Assembly: GCA_963767645.1 (NCBI GenBank)
Contig: CAVYEW010000021.1
Location: 1-64,000, forward strand
DNA: 64,000 nt
Direction: 5' to 3'
Source: DATFDN01 sp963767645
Lineage (GTDB): Bacteria; Pseudomonadota; Alphaproteobacteria; Acetobacterales; Acetobacteraceae
The notes below the pieces were generated by a model that ran no database searches, was not told where the DNA came from, and saw nothing but the letters and a program-made list of their open reading frames with translations. Positions 27,989 to 39,122 of this stretch are shown here, piece by piece (the first letter of the stretch is position 1; every line of letters begins with the position of its first letter). The position numbers and the translations under genes were made by a program.

Positions 27989-28877
27989 CTACGTGACCGC
28001 GCTGGCGTGATGCAGGAACGCAGCGGCAGCCGCCAGCGAGCGTCGAGCCTCGGGAACGAGGGCGTGGGCGAATTGCCAGACGTGCGGCACGACGGGCCAG
28101 ACCTGCAACTCCACCGGCACGCCGGCCGCACGGGCGCGCTCGGCGAGGCGGACGGAATCGTCGCGCAGGACCTCCCGCTCGCCAACATGGATCAGCAACG
28201 GCGGCAGCCCAGCGAGGTCGCCATAGGAGGGGCGAGGCCAGTGGAGCGCGCGGGTCGGCGCCGCGCAGATAGGCCGCTGCCAAATGCGCCAGGCCGTCGC
28301 CGCGGAACATGGCGTCACGCCGCGAGTTGCTCCGCAACGAAGCGCCGGTCCCGGCCAGGTCGGTCGCGGGCGAGAACAGCGCGGCCGCGTCGGGCAGCGC
28401 GGTGTCTCCTGCGTCCCGCACTGCCAGCATTAGCGCCAAGGCGAGATTGCCTCCGGCGGAGTCTCCCGCCACGACGACCCGACCCGAGACCAGGGCGCGC
28501 AACGCGCGCCAAGCCGCACCGACATCCTCGACCGCAGCCGGGAATGGATACTCCGGGGCGAGACGGTACGCAGGGGCGAAAACCCGGAAGCCCTGGCGTG
28601 CGAGAGCAGCGGTGATCGGCCGGTGCGTGCGCGGCGAGCAGGCGATGAACCCGCCGCCGTGCAGGTAGAGCAGCGTCGTCCGCGCCTCGCCGCTGCTCAC
28701 CCATTCGCCGGGAATCCCGCCCAGGACGTCCGGGCGGAACTGCGCGCCGGGCAACGGCGGGAGCTTCACCCCCTCGAACACGGCCCGGACCCGACCGAGA
28801 TCCTTCATGTCGCCCAGGCGGCGCTTCACGTGCCACTGGACCAGCAATGCCGCCAGATGCGCTTGCCAGCTAGCCAT
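27989..28877 (-). CDS. Alpha/beta-hydrolase fold-3 esterase (hormone-sensitive-lipase family), frameshifted
   Basis: The N-terminal two thirds (from ATG 28877) carry the oxyanion motif LHGGGF and the nucleophile GDSAGGNLA. The frame then slips after APLASP. The C-terminal third (SYGDLAGLPPLLIHVGEREV, then WPVVPHVWQFAHAL with the catalytic His) is in another frame ending at 27989. One base too many in the G4 run at 28229-28232 explains it; the repaired protein is about 295 residues. As the gene before an EthA-type monooxygenase, it would hydrolyse the ester or lactone that enzyme makes. Its function depends on whether the indel is real. Confidence 0.85.
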
Positions 28878-29128
28878 GGGCAGGGCTGCCTCTGGGCGGA
28901 ATTCTCATGGCGCCTCGCCCAGCACGGGTAATCCGCTCGAGACGCATGCTGTTTCCCTCCCACCCGCCCGCGCCGTCGGGGAACGCGGCAGCCGCGCTCC
29001 CCGGCCGCAACACTGTTGGCAGGCACGCGGGCCTGGATCGCACCAGCGCGGCTATCGCTCAAGTCCGGCCACTATGGCACAGAGGCTCGGCGCATCGTCT
29101 GTTGGGCAGTATGCGTTAGGAGAACCTC

Positions 29129-30298
29129 ATGCGGACCCAAGTCGCCATCATCGGTGCCGGCCCAGCGGGCCTGCTGCTCGGGCGCCTGCTGGAGCGGCAG
29201 GGCATCGAGACGCTGATCCTGGAGCGCCGCTCGGCGGAGTACGTGCTCGGGCGCATCCGCGCCGGCATCCTGGAGCATGGCACGCGCGTGCTGCTGAACG
29301 AGGCCGGGGCAGGCGCACGCATGGAGGCCGAGGGGCTGCCGCATGACGGCGTCCAGCTATGCTTCGACGGCGCGCTGCACCGCCTCGACTTCCGCGACCT
29401 CGCCGGGCGCGAGGTGATGGTGTACGGCCAGACCGAGATGACCCGGGATCTCATGGATGCGCGGGCCGAGTCTGGCGTGCCCACGACGTACGAGGCCGAG
29501 GACGTCGCTCTGCATAATTTCGACGGCAAAAGTCCCCGCGTCAGCTGGCGCAAGGACGGGGTAGCACACGAGGTGGCGTGCGACTTCATCGCCGGCTGCG
29601 ACGGATTTCATGGAGTCTCGCGCCAATCCGTGCCGGCAGCTGCGGTGAGCAACTACGAGCGGGTCTATCCTTTCGGCTGGCTCGGCGTGCTGGTGGATCA
29701 GCCGCCTGTGTCGCCCGAGCTGATCTACGCCAACCATCCCCGCGGCTTCGCGCTCTGCTCCATGCGCTCCACCGCTCGCAGCCGCTACTACCTGCAATGT
29801 CTCGCAGGCACCGACGTCCGCGCCTGGTCGGACGACCGGTTCTGGGACGAGCTGCGCCGCCGCTTGCCGCCCTCTACGGCCGAGGCGCTGCGCACCGGCC
29901 CAAGCATCGAGAAGAGCATAGCGCCGCTGCGCAGCTTCGTCGCCGAACCGATGCGTTTCGGCCGGCTATTCCTGGCCGGCGACGCCGCGCACATCGTCCC
30001 GCCCACAGGCGCCAAGGGGCTGAACCTCGCGGTAAGCGATGTGGCCTATCTCGCCGGCGCCTTGGCCGAATACTACGCGGAACGGTCCGAGGCAGGCATC
30101 GACGGCTACTCCGCGCGCGCGCTCCTGCGCGTCTGGAAGGCAGAGCGGTTCTCGTGGTGGATGACGACGATGCTGCACCAGTTTCCGGACAGCAGCCCGT
30201 TCGAGCGCCGGCTACAGCAGGCCGAGTTCGCCCACCTCACCGGGTCGCGGGCCGCCGCGCAGGCCATGTGCGAGAACTACACCGGGCTGCCGATGTAG
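29129..30298 (+). CDS. pobA: 4-Hydroxybenzoate 3-monooxygenase
   Basis: A 389-residue class A flavoprotein that hydroxylates 4-hydroxybenzoate to protocatechuate with NAD(P)H and O2. It shows GAGPAGLLLGRLLERQGI (FAD), RIRAGILEHGT near residue 42, the DG motif ACDFIAGCDGFHGVSR near 157 and the second FAD motif FLAGDAAHIVPPTGAKGLNL near 286. Length and order equal the family norm. An AGGAGA ribosome-binding site lies just before the ATG. No pobR-type regulator or protocatechuate pathway gene is visible nearby. The 251 bases to the divergent esterase gene presumably hold both promoters. Confidence 0.95.
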   Translation: MRTQVAIIGAGPAGLLLGRLLERQGIETLILERRSAEYVLGRIRAGILEHGTRVLLNEAGAGARMEAEGLPHDGVQLCFDGALHRLDFRDLAGREVMVYGQTEMTRDLMDARAESGVPTTYEAEDVALHNFDGKSPRVSWRKDGVAHEVACDFIAGCDGFHGVSRQSVPAAAVSNYERVYPFGWLGVLVDQPPVSPELIYANHPRGFALCSMRSTARSRYYLQCLAGTDVRAWSDDRFWDELRRRLPPSTAEALRTGPSIEKSIAPLRSFVAEPMRFGRLFLAGDAAHIVPPTGAKGLNLAVSDVAYLAGALAEYYAERSEAGIDGYSARALLRVWKAERFSWWMTTMLHQFPDSSPFERRLQQAEFAHLTGSRAAAQAMCENYTGLPM

Positions 30299-30309
30299 CG
30301 GAGACCGCG

Positions 30310-30860
30310 GACGCAACGTGCGGCACCGGCAGAACCCGGACAGCGCCGTCCAGCCGCTCGACGGCGTATCGCTGGGCGCAGGCCGCTCACGAGGCGGCCG
30401 GCGCGCGGCCAAGCAGATGGCGGGTGGGCCGAAGCCGGTCGTTGCGGGCGAGGCCGCAGCGGCGTTGCTGCGCGCCCTGGAAGCGGACAACCACCTGACC
30501 CTGGCCGAGTGCCGCGACCGGGTTGCCGCGCAAACGGGCGTGCGCGTCCACCCTTGGACGATCGGGCGCGCGCTGAAGCGGCTGGGCTGGACGCGCAAAA
30601 AAGCGCGCCCTGCGCGCCGCCGAGCAGGCGCGCGAGGACGTGGCGCAAGCGCGCGCGGCGTGGCGGACGGAGCCGGACGGGGTGGCTGGCCTGAGCCCGG
30701 AGCGTCTGGTGTTCTTGGATGAGTGCGGGGTGATGACCAACATGGCGCGCCTGTATGGGCGCAGCCCGCGCGGCGAGCGCGTGCCCGGCGCTCGCCAGCA
30801 TCACCGCCGAGGACGCCTCAGCTTGCTCCAGCACTGCGGCTATGCCCGTCCTAACTGACC
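30310..30860 (+). mobile_element. IS630-family transposase remnant
   Basis: Two overlapping frames preserve the middle of an IS630 transposase. Frame 1 has AAAALLRALEADNHLTLAEC and HPWTIGRALKRLGWTRKKA. After a +1 slip close to the A6 run near 30600, the text continues LRAAEQAREDVAQARAAWR, then LVFLDECGVMTNMARLYGRS with the first catalytic Asp region. Similarity ends near 30790, so the N-terminal helix-turn-helix and the rest of the DDE domain are missing. No terminal inverted repeat was recognised. The remaining bases to 30978 show no gene or clear signal. Confidence 0.75.
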
Positions 30861-30978
30861 CGCGTTTTGCTCTAGGGGAAATCGCGATAACGTCAGCAAG
30901 CCGAGGCTTCGCGCGAGCATCGGAGGCTTGGAGGTGGGGAGCGATCGCTGTTGTTCGATCAATTGCCCGAGGGGATCG

Positions 30979-33126
30979 TTACTCCTCCAGCAAATCCTCC
31001 ACCCGGATCGGCAGGTCGCGCACCCGCTTGCCGGTTGCGTGCCAGACCGCCTCGGCGATAGCCGGGGCCACGCCGCATAACGCGATCTCCGCCAGACCCT
31101 TGGCGCCGAGCGGGTTGAAGATGGTGTCCTCAGAAGGCACGAAGGTTACGTCCAGCTCGGAGACATCGGCGCAGACCGGCACCAGGTACTCCGCCAGATT
31201 CGCGTTCATCACCCGGCCCAGCCGCTCGTCCCATTCGGCGGCCTCGTGCAGCGCCATGCCCAGCCCGCCCACCATGCCGCCGATGCACTGGCTGCGCGCG
31301 ATCATCGGATTGATGATGCGGCCGGCGTCGTAGGCGCCGACCAGGCGCGGCACGCGCACGGTGCCGAAGGCGGGATCGACGCGCACCTCGGCGAACACGG
31401 CGCCGAACGCGGCCGAGGCGTATTTCTCGCTCTCCTCGCCGGGCTTCGACTCGGCCTCGGCCTCCAGCCGGTCCAGCCCGTGCTTGCGCAGCGTCTCCTC
31501 GGGCGCGGCATCGGTGTCATTGCCCGCCAGCGCGCGCAGCTTCTCGCGCAGCGCCTCGCACGCGGCCTTCACGCCGTTGCCGACGCTGGCCATGGTGATG
31601 CTGCCGCCATGCACCGGCGCCTTCGGCATCTCGGTATCGCCGATCTCCACGTCCACCTTGTCGATCGGCAGGCCGAGCGTCTCGGCCGCGACCTGGGTCA
31701 TGGAGGTGTACGTGCCCGGGCCCATGTCGCTCGACGCGGTACGCACCACCGCCTGCCCGTTCGCATACAGCACTGCCTGGGCCGCGCAGGCGCTGCGGTC
31801 GGCATGGTAGATCGCGCTCGCCATGCCCCAGCCGACCAGAAAGGGGCCGTCGCGCATCGCCCGCGGCGCGGCGGGGCGGCGGCGCCAGTCGAACCGCTCG
31901 GCGGCGATCCGATAGCAGTCGCGCAGCGCCTTGCTGCTCCAGGGCAGGTTGCTGCTCTCGTCGCGCCCGGCGTAGTTGCGCAGCCGCAGCTCCAGCGGGT
32001 CCATCCCCAGCGCTTCGGCCAGTTCGTTCATCGCCATCTCGACGGCAAGCGTACCCGTGGCGACGCCCGGCGCGCGCATCGGGCAGGGCGAGTTGGTATT
32101 CATCTCCACCAGCCGATACTGCGTGCGCACGTTCGGGCAGGAATAGGTGGTGCGCGCCGGCTCCAGCGTAGTCTCGGCGTATTCCTCGTACACCGAGGTC
32201 TGCCCGTACGCTTCGTGGAGCACCGCCTGCAGGCGGCCGTCGCGTTCCGCGCCGAGGACGATGCGGTGGTGCGTCATCGGGCGGAAGCCGATCGCGGTAA
32301 AGCATTCGCGCCGCGTCAGCTCCACGCGCACCGGTCGATGCACGCGGCGGGCGCATAAAGCAGCGATGGTAACATGCGGCCAGGTGCGCAGGGCCGAGCC
32401 GAACGCGCCGCCTACAAAAGGCGAGAGGACGCGAATATTCACTTCGGGAATGCCAAACACATGCGCGATCTCCATGCGCACGTTCAATACCCATTGCGAC
32501 TTGTCGTAGAGCGTCAGCCGGTCGCCGTCCCATTCGGCGATCGTGGCGTGCGGCTCCATTGCGTTATGGTGCTCGCGCGCATGGCTGCACGCGATGTCCA
32601 CCTTCACCGGAGCCACGCCAAGCGCGCGGTCGGCATCACCCCGCGCGCTCTCGGCCGGCCGGCCGGCTTCCGCTGTCTCCCTGGACGGCGGCTTGCCGTC
32701 CGAGAGCTGAAACACCGTGGTGGGTTCGTCGACCTCGTAGGTCACGCGCACCAGCCGCGCTGCACCGTCCGCCGCCTCCTGCGTCTCGGCGACAACAGCC
32801 GCCACAGGCTGGCCTGAGAACAAGACCTCCGCGCTTTGAAAGACGTGGAGTTGCTCGCCCGAGTTGGGATCGACCTGCGGACGCTTCCCAAGCTCCCTGT
32901 ATGGCAGGCGCTCGCAGTTCTCGTGCGTGATGACGGCGAGCACGCCTTGGGCATGTTCGGCCTCGGAAGCGTCGATGCTGCTGATACGCCCGCGCGGAAT
33001 TGTGCTGGATACGATCGCCGCGAAGGCTAGGTGATAGGGCCGGAATTCCGCAGCGTAGCGCGCCTGTCCCGTCACCTTCGCCGGGCCATCAACTCGTGGG
33101 ATCGGCTGGCCGATGACCGCGTTCAT
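30979..33126 (-). CDS. paoC: Aldehyde oxidoreductase molybdenum-binding subunit, PaoC (YagR)-like
   Basis: The 715 residues form the large subunit of a xanthine dehydrogenase-family enzyme. The start MNAVIGQPIPRVDGPAKVTG at 33126 overlaps the FAD-subunit stop (ATGA); the frame read further upstream is not family sequence. Cofactor-contact regions include FVGGAFGSAL, MRAPGVATGTLAVE and ASSDMGPGTYTSMTQVAAE. The catalytic Glu is in GAKGLAEIALCGVAPAIAEA near the C-terminus, followed by HATGKRVRDLPI. PaoC-type enzymes oxidise aromatic and other aldehydes to acids. The order on the strand (FeS, FAD, Mo) is that of the paoABC operon; a dedicated chaperone (PaoD) is not visible. Confidence 0.88.
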   Translation of the reverse strand: MNAVIGQPIPRVDGPAKVTGQARYAAEFRPYHLAFAAIVSSTIPRGRISSIDASEAEHAQGVLAVITHENCERLPYRELGKRPQVDPNSGEQLHVFQSAEVLFSGQPVAAVVAETQEAADGAARLVRVTYEVDEPTTVFQLSDGKPPSRETAEAGRPAESARGDADRALGVAPVKVDIACSHAREHHNAMEPHATIAEWDGDRLTLYDKSQWVLNVRMEIAHVFGIPEVNIRVLSPFVGGAFGSALRTWPHVTIAALCARRVHRPVRVELTRRECFTAIGFRPMTHHRIVLGAERDGRLQAVLHEAYGQTSVYEEYAETTLEPARTTYSCPNVRTQYRLVEMNTNSPCPMRAPGVATGTLAVEMAMNELAEALGMDPLELRLRNYAGRDESSNLPWSSKALRDCYRIAAERFDWRRRPAAPRAMRDGPFLVGWGMASAIYHADRSACAAQAVLYANGQAVVRTASSDMGPGTYTSMTQVAAETLGLPIDKVDVEIGDTEMPKAPVHGGSITMASVGNGVKAACEALREKLRALAGNDTDAAPEETLRKHGLDRLEAEAESKPGEESEKYASAAFGAVFAEVRVDPAFGTVRVPRLVGAYDAGRIINPMIARSQCIGGMVGGLGMALHEAAEWDERLGRVMNANLAEYLVPVCADVSELDVTFVPSEDTIFNPLGAKGLAEIALCGVAPAIAEAVWHATGKRVRDLPIRVEDLLEE

Positions 33127-34106
33127 GCCAAGCCTCCCGCCATCAGCAGCACGCGTTCGACCGCATGGCGCAGCAGGATCGCCTTGAACGCGGTCCCCGG
33201 ACGCCGATCGGCGCCGTGCGGGGCCGCCTCGGCAGCGGTCAGGGCCGCCGCCTCGTCCAGCCTGCGGCCGACCAGGCGACGCTCGACTTCGGGCAATCGC
33301 CAGGGCCTTGTGCCGACCCCGCCAGCGGCGACGCGCGCCACTCGCACCGTGCCGTCCGCGATCTCGACCGCGGCGGCCGCGGACACCAGCGCCCACTCGA
33401 AGCTCGCCCGGTCGCGCACCTTCACGTAGTGGGAGTTGGTCGCGTGCGCGCTGGCTGTAAGATAAATCGCGGTGATGATCTCGCCCGGGCGCAAGGTGGT
33501 GTCGATCTCCGGTGCATCGCCCGGGTCGCGGTGCAACGCCTCAACCTTCAGCCGCCGCTCGCCCTCGGGACCTTGCACCGTCAGCTCGGCATCCAGGACA
33601 ATCAGCGCGTTCGCCATGTCGCCCGGATAGGCGGCAATGCAGTGCTCGCTGCCGCCCAGGATGGCGTTCATGCGGTTCTGCCCGTCGACCGCGGGACAGC
33701 CGGAGCCGGGTTCGCGCTTGTTGCAGGGCACCGTGGCGTCGCGGAAATAGAGGCAGCGTGTCCGCTGCAACAGGTTGCCGCCGACACTCGCCATGTTGCG
33801 CACTTGCGGGGAGGCGGTTTCCGCCAGCGCGCTGGCCAGCACCGGGAATTCGGCTCGTACCCTCGCGTGGTCAGCAACATCGGAGAGCCGTGCCAGCGCG
33901 CCGATGCGCAGGCCGTCGCCGTGCGGTTCGATGCTTGCGAGCGGCAGTGCGTTCAGGTCGATCAGCTCGGCGGGTGCGATCACGCCCTCCCGCAGAAGCT
34001 GCAATATATCGGTTCCGCCCGCCACCGGCATGGCATGCGGGGTGCGGCTCAGAAGCGCGATAGCATTTCCGATGTCGTGCGCCTGGGCGTAGCCGAACGG
34101 GAGCAT
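33123..34106 (-). CDS. paoB: Aldehyde oxidoreductase FAD-binding subunit, PaoB (YagS)-like
   Basis: A 327-residue FAD_binding_5 subunit. The flavin motifs AGGTDILQLL and ASVGGNLLQRTRC are clear. The region CLYFRDATVPCNKREPGSGC, followed by the Cys of GGSEHCIAA, holds the set of Cys that in E. coli PaoB bind an extra [4Fe-4S] cluster. That feature separates this subfamily from ordinary xanthine dehydrogenase FAD subunits. It overlaps the Mo-subunit start by 4 bases and lies 4 bases after the FeS-subunit stop. It would carry electrons between the FeS and Mo subunits and the final acceptor. Confidence 0.9.
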   Translation of the reverse strand: MLPFGYAQAHDIGNAIALLSRTPHAMPVAGGTDILQLLREGVIAPAELIDLNALPLASIEPHGDGLRIGALARLSDVADHARVRAEFPVLASALAETASPQVRNMASVGGNLLQRTRCLYFRDATVPCNKREPGSGCPAVDGQNRMNAILGGSEHCIAAYPGDMANALIVLDAELTVQGPEGERRLKVEALHRDPGDAPEIDTTLRPGEIITAIYLTASAHATNSHYVKVRDRASFEWALVSAAAAVEIADGTVRVARVAAGGVGTRPWRLPEVERRLVGRRLDEAAALTAAEAAPHGADRRPGTAFKAILLRHAVERVLLMAGGLA

Positions 34107-34110
34107 CGGC

Positions 34111-34911
<801 letters not shown>

Positions 34912-35050
34912 GCTGTGCTCCCTGCTCCTCAATGGCTTAAGCCGGCGACGCTCCGATCGGGTTGCCCGCCCGCCTTGCGGCTGACGCCAACGTGAGGGGG
35001 AAGTCGAAGACTGATTGACCGATCGGGCAGCAGCGGTTCATCCCTCTTTG

Positions 35051-36913
<1,863 letters not shown>

Positions 36914-36933
36914 CAGTCAGGGGGAGCCCGATC

Positions 36934-37956
36934 ATGCCGCTCGATCATTTTACTTTTCAGGATTTCCGCCTCGAGAACGGCGGCGTCCTCGCCGAGGCGA
37001 GCATCGCTTATCTGACCCTCGGCCACCTCGCCGCGGACGGGCGCAATGCCATCCTGATGACCCACGGCTACACCTCCGGCCCGGAGTACGTGCTGGGCGG
37101 GGCAGGCGCATCAGAGGGCTCCTGGGCCGCGCTGGTCGGGCCGGGGCGGGCGATCGACACCGATCGGTATTTCGTCCTGTCCTCGAACATGCTGGGCTCG
37201 TCCTTCGGCTCCACGAACGCCGCCAGCATCGATCCGGCGACTGGGCGGCCGTACGGGTCGCGCTTTCCCGACCTGAGCGTGATGGACATTGTCACCGCGC
37301 AGCGCCGGCTCGTCGAGCATCTCGGCATTCGCCATCTGGTCGCGGTGATCGGCCCATCCTATGGCGGGTTCCAGGCCTTTGCCTGGGCGGTCACGTTCCC
37401 GGATTTCATGGACGGCATCGTCGCGGCCGTGACTTCGCCCAAGGCGCCACCTCGGGGGCTGGAGCCGCCGGAAGCGCGGCTGGCGCAGGACCCAAACTGG
37501 AACGGTGGGGACTACTACGACCGCGGCGGCGTGGTGGAGACCACCACACAGATGCGCATGGAGACCTTGCGCGGCTACGGCATCGAGGCCCAGCTCGCCG
37601 AGCGCATTCCCGATCCGGCGGCGCGCGAGGCAGAGCTGCGCCGGATCGCGCGCGCCTGGGCGGAGCAATTCGACGCCAACTCGCTCGTGATCCTTCGCAA
37701 TGCTCTGCGCGGCTATAACGTGGAAGCAGAGTTTCCACGCATACGCGCCCGCGTGCTATATGTGCTCTCGACCACGGACACGCTGTTTCCGCCTCGCCTT
37801 GGCGAACCGGTGATGCGGAAACTCCACGCAGCGGGCGTGCGCGCGGAGTACATCGAACTGGACAGTCCTTACGGCCATCTCGCCTCCGGCCGCGACGCAG
37901 AGAAATGGGCGCCCGCGCTGCGCGGCTTCCTGGCCCGGCTCAACGAGGGCGCGTGA
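36934..37956 (+). CDS. Alpha/beta hydrolase, homoserine O-acetyltransferase (MetX)-like
   Basis: A 340-residue MetX-fold protein. The nucleophile is in VIGPSYGGFQAFAWA; family acetyltransferases have GPSMGG, so the elbow residue after Ser is Tyr here. The acid is in STTDTLFPP and the His in SPYGHLASGRDAEKWAP. Many MetX-like proteins outside methionine operons are hydrolases or acyltransferases of unknown specificity, and the coupling to an ABC exporter argues against methionine synthesis. The start at 36934 follows a GGGGAG ribosome-binding site. Confidence 0.85.
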   Translation: MPLDHFTFQDFRLENGGVLAEASIAYLTLGHLAADGRNAILMTHGYTSGPEYVLGGAGASEGSWAALVGPGRAIDTDRYFVLSSNMLGSSFGSTNAASIDPATGRPYGSRFPDLSVMDIVTAQRRLVEHLGIRHLVAVIGPSYGGFQAFAWAVTFPDFMDGIVAAVTSPKAPPRGLEPPEARLAQDPNWNGGDYYDRGGVVETTTQMRMETLRGYGIEAQLAERIPDPAAREAELRRIARAWAEQFDANSLVILRNALRGYNVEAEFPRIRARVLYVLSTTDTLFPPRLGEPVMRKLHAAGVRAEYIELDSPYGHLASGRDAEKWAPALRGFLARLNEGA

Positions 37957-37993
37957 GCGCAGGACATCGATCGCACCAGCGCGGCTCTGAGTA

Positions 37994-38031
37994 TCAACAT
38001 AGTTGACACATGCCGCCAGCTGCTCGATATC
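37994..38031 (+). promoter_or_regulatory. Probable mazEF promoter with overlapping palindromic operator
   Basis: TTGACA at 38003-38008 and GATATC at 38026-38031 are 17 bases apart and fit a sigma70-type promoter with a good -35 and weak -10. A palindrome (TCAAC-ATA-GTTGA, 37994-38006) covers the first half of the -35 box. Type II antitoxin-toxin complexes repress their own promoters by binding such sites, so MazE/MazEF autoregulation here is a reasonable inference. Confidence 0.55.
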
Positions 38032-38057
38032 AACGCTCGTGTCGCGGAGAGCCCAGC

Positions 38058-38300
38058 GTGAGGGTGGTCGTCAGGAAATGGGGCAACAGCGCCTCCGTAC
38101 GGATTCCCGCTTCTGTCATGGCGGCGGCGAACATCGGTCTCGATCAGCCGGTGGATGTGCGCGAGGAGCAGGGCCGAATCATCATTGATCCGATCCGCGT
38201 AGCGGCCTGTGATCTCTCCGCATTGATCGGCGGCATCACCGACGAGAACCGCCACGGAGAGATCGATTTCGGCGCCGCTGTCGGCAAGGAGATCACCTGA
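38058..38300 (+). CDS. mazE: Antitoxin MazE (AbrB/SpoVT-type)
   Basis: An 80-residue protein, start GTG at 38058. The swapped-hairpin AbrB DNA-binding domain is seen as VVVRKWGNSASVRIPASVM followed by GLDQPVDVREEQGRIIIDP. The acidic C-terminal tail is expected to wrap around and inhibit the toxin. Its stop overlaps the toxin start by one base (TGATG), the standard arrangement for balanced expression. An in-frame ATG at 38010 would add 16 residues without family resemblance. Confidence 0.9.
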   Translation: MRVVVRKWGNSASVRIPASVMAAANIGLDQPVDVREEQGRIIIDPIRVAACDLSALIGGITDENRHGEIDFGAAVGKEIT

Positions 38301-38632
38301 TGCCGGAACCCTACGTTCCGGAGGCCGGAGATATCGTCTGGATTGCGCTTGGCCCGCAGGCTGGGCACGAGCAGGCGGGACATCGGCCCGCAGTGGTCCT
38401 TAGTCCAAGCGCATACAACGTGAGATCCGGGCTGATCGTCTGCTGTCCGACCACGACGCGAGTGAAGAACTATCCATTTGAGGTGCGACTATCGGGAGAA
38501 CCAGTGAGCGTTGTCCTCGCGGACCAGGTGAAAAGCCTGGACTGGCGGGCAAGGCGGGCCAAGAAGAAGGGACGGGCGTTCCCGGCTGAACTGGCGGAGA
38601 TTCGCTCCAAGCTGCACGCGCTGATTGGATGA
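38300..38632 (+). CDS. mazF: Endoribonuclease toxin MazF
   Basis: A 110-residue PemK/MazF-fold toxin that cleaves mRNA at short sequences. Conserved parts are PEAGDIVWIALGPQAGHEQA, the catalytic RPAVVLSPSAYN segment, LIVCCPTTTRVKNYPFEV and VLADQVKSLDWRARR. The gene follows mazE with a one-base overlap. It lies 127 bases before the F0 ATP synthase operon, an interval with its own promoter-like sequence. A small inverted repeat just after the stop (38634-38649) has no T run, so no terminator is claimed. Confidence 0.93.
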   Translation: MPEPYVPEAGDIVWIALGPQAGHEQAGHRPAVVLSPSAYNVRSGLIVCCPTTTRVKNYPFEVRLSGEPVSVVLADQVKSLDWRARRAKKKGRAFPAELAEIRSKLHALIG

Positions 38633-38691
38633 GCGGCCCTGTGCGGCCGATCTGGGTGTCAACGGCACGCTCCGGACGAAGTCACCCATTC

Positions 38692-38720
38692 TTGACACTC
38701 CGGCAACCCGCTTGTAGCAA
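38692..38720 (+). promoter_or_regulatory. Probable promoter of the F0 ATP synthase operon
   Basis: TTGACA at 38692-38697 is followed after 17 bases by TAGCAA at 38715-38720, 40 bases before the atpI start. The -35 is perfect and the -10 matches at three positions. It is the only good candidate in the 127-base mazF-atpI gap. Inferred from spacing only. Confidence 0.5.
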
Positions 38721-38759
38721 GCGCCCGCTTTCCGGCGGGGCGACCTGCGCGGGGCGGAC

Positions 38760-39077
38760 ATGACCGAGGAACACGGCGACACCTCCTTCGAGGATCGGCT
38801 GCGTGCGGCGCGTGATCGGCAGGGGCTCGATCCCAAGCCGCCGAAGCCGGACGCATCCGACGGCGGGGACCAGAGCCTGATGGGCATTGGTTTCCGGGTG
38901 GCGGTGGAGCTTGTCTCCGCCATGCTGGTGGCCTGCGCCGTCGGCTGGGGGATCGACCGGCTGGCCGGCACGCGGCCGCTATTCCTGATCCTGTTCGTGC
39001 CGGTAGGCGGCGCAGCCGGGATTCTGAACGTCTGGCGCACATTCGCTCCAGGCAAGGGGGCCGACAAGGGGCGCTAG
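38760..39077 (+). CDS. atpI: ATP synthase assembly protein AtpI
   Basis: A 105-residue small membrane protein with a charged cytoplasmic N-terminus (about 38 residues) and two membrane helices (FRVAVELVSAMLVACAVGWG and LFLILFVPVGGAAGIL). This is the alphaproteobacterial AtpI pattern. AtpI helps assemble the c-ring and influences Mg2+ and Na+ use. It is the first gene of the F0 operon, 45 bases before atpB. Confidence 0.9.
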   Translation: MTEEHGDTSFEDRLRAARDRQGLDPKPPKPDASDGGDQSLMGIGFRVAVELVSAMLVACAVGWGIDRLAGTRPLFLILFVPVGGAAGILNVWRTFAPGKGADKGR

Positions 39078-39122
39078 CAAACGGACGCCGCTGCCTGCGG
39101 CGGGCCGATAAGGGGGTGGGCC

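Noticed and set aside
33127..33396. An N-terminal extension of the PaoC-like subunit
   Set aside because: It overlaps the 3' end of the FAD-subunit gene in another frame; the ATGA junction at 33123-33126 fits a normal start.
38634..38649. Possible rho-independent terminator after mazF
   Set aside because: Only a 5-base stem (CGGCC/GGCCG) and no T run.
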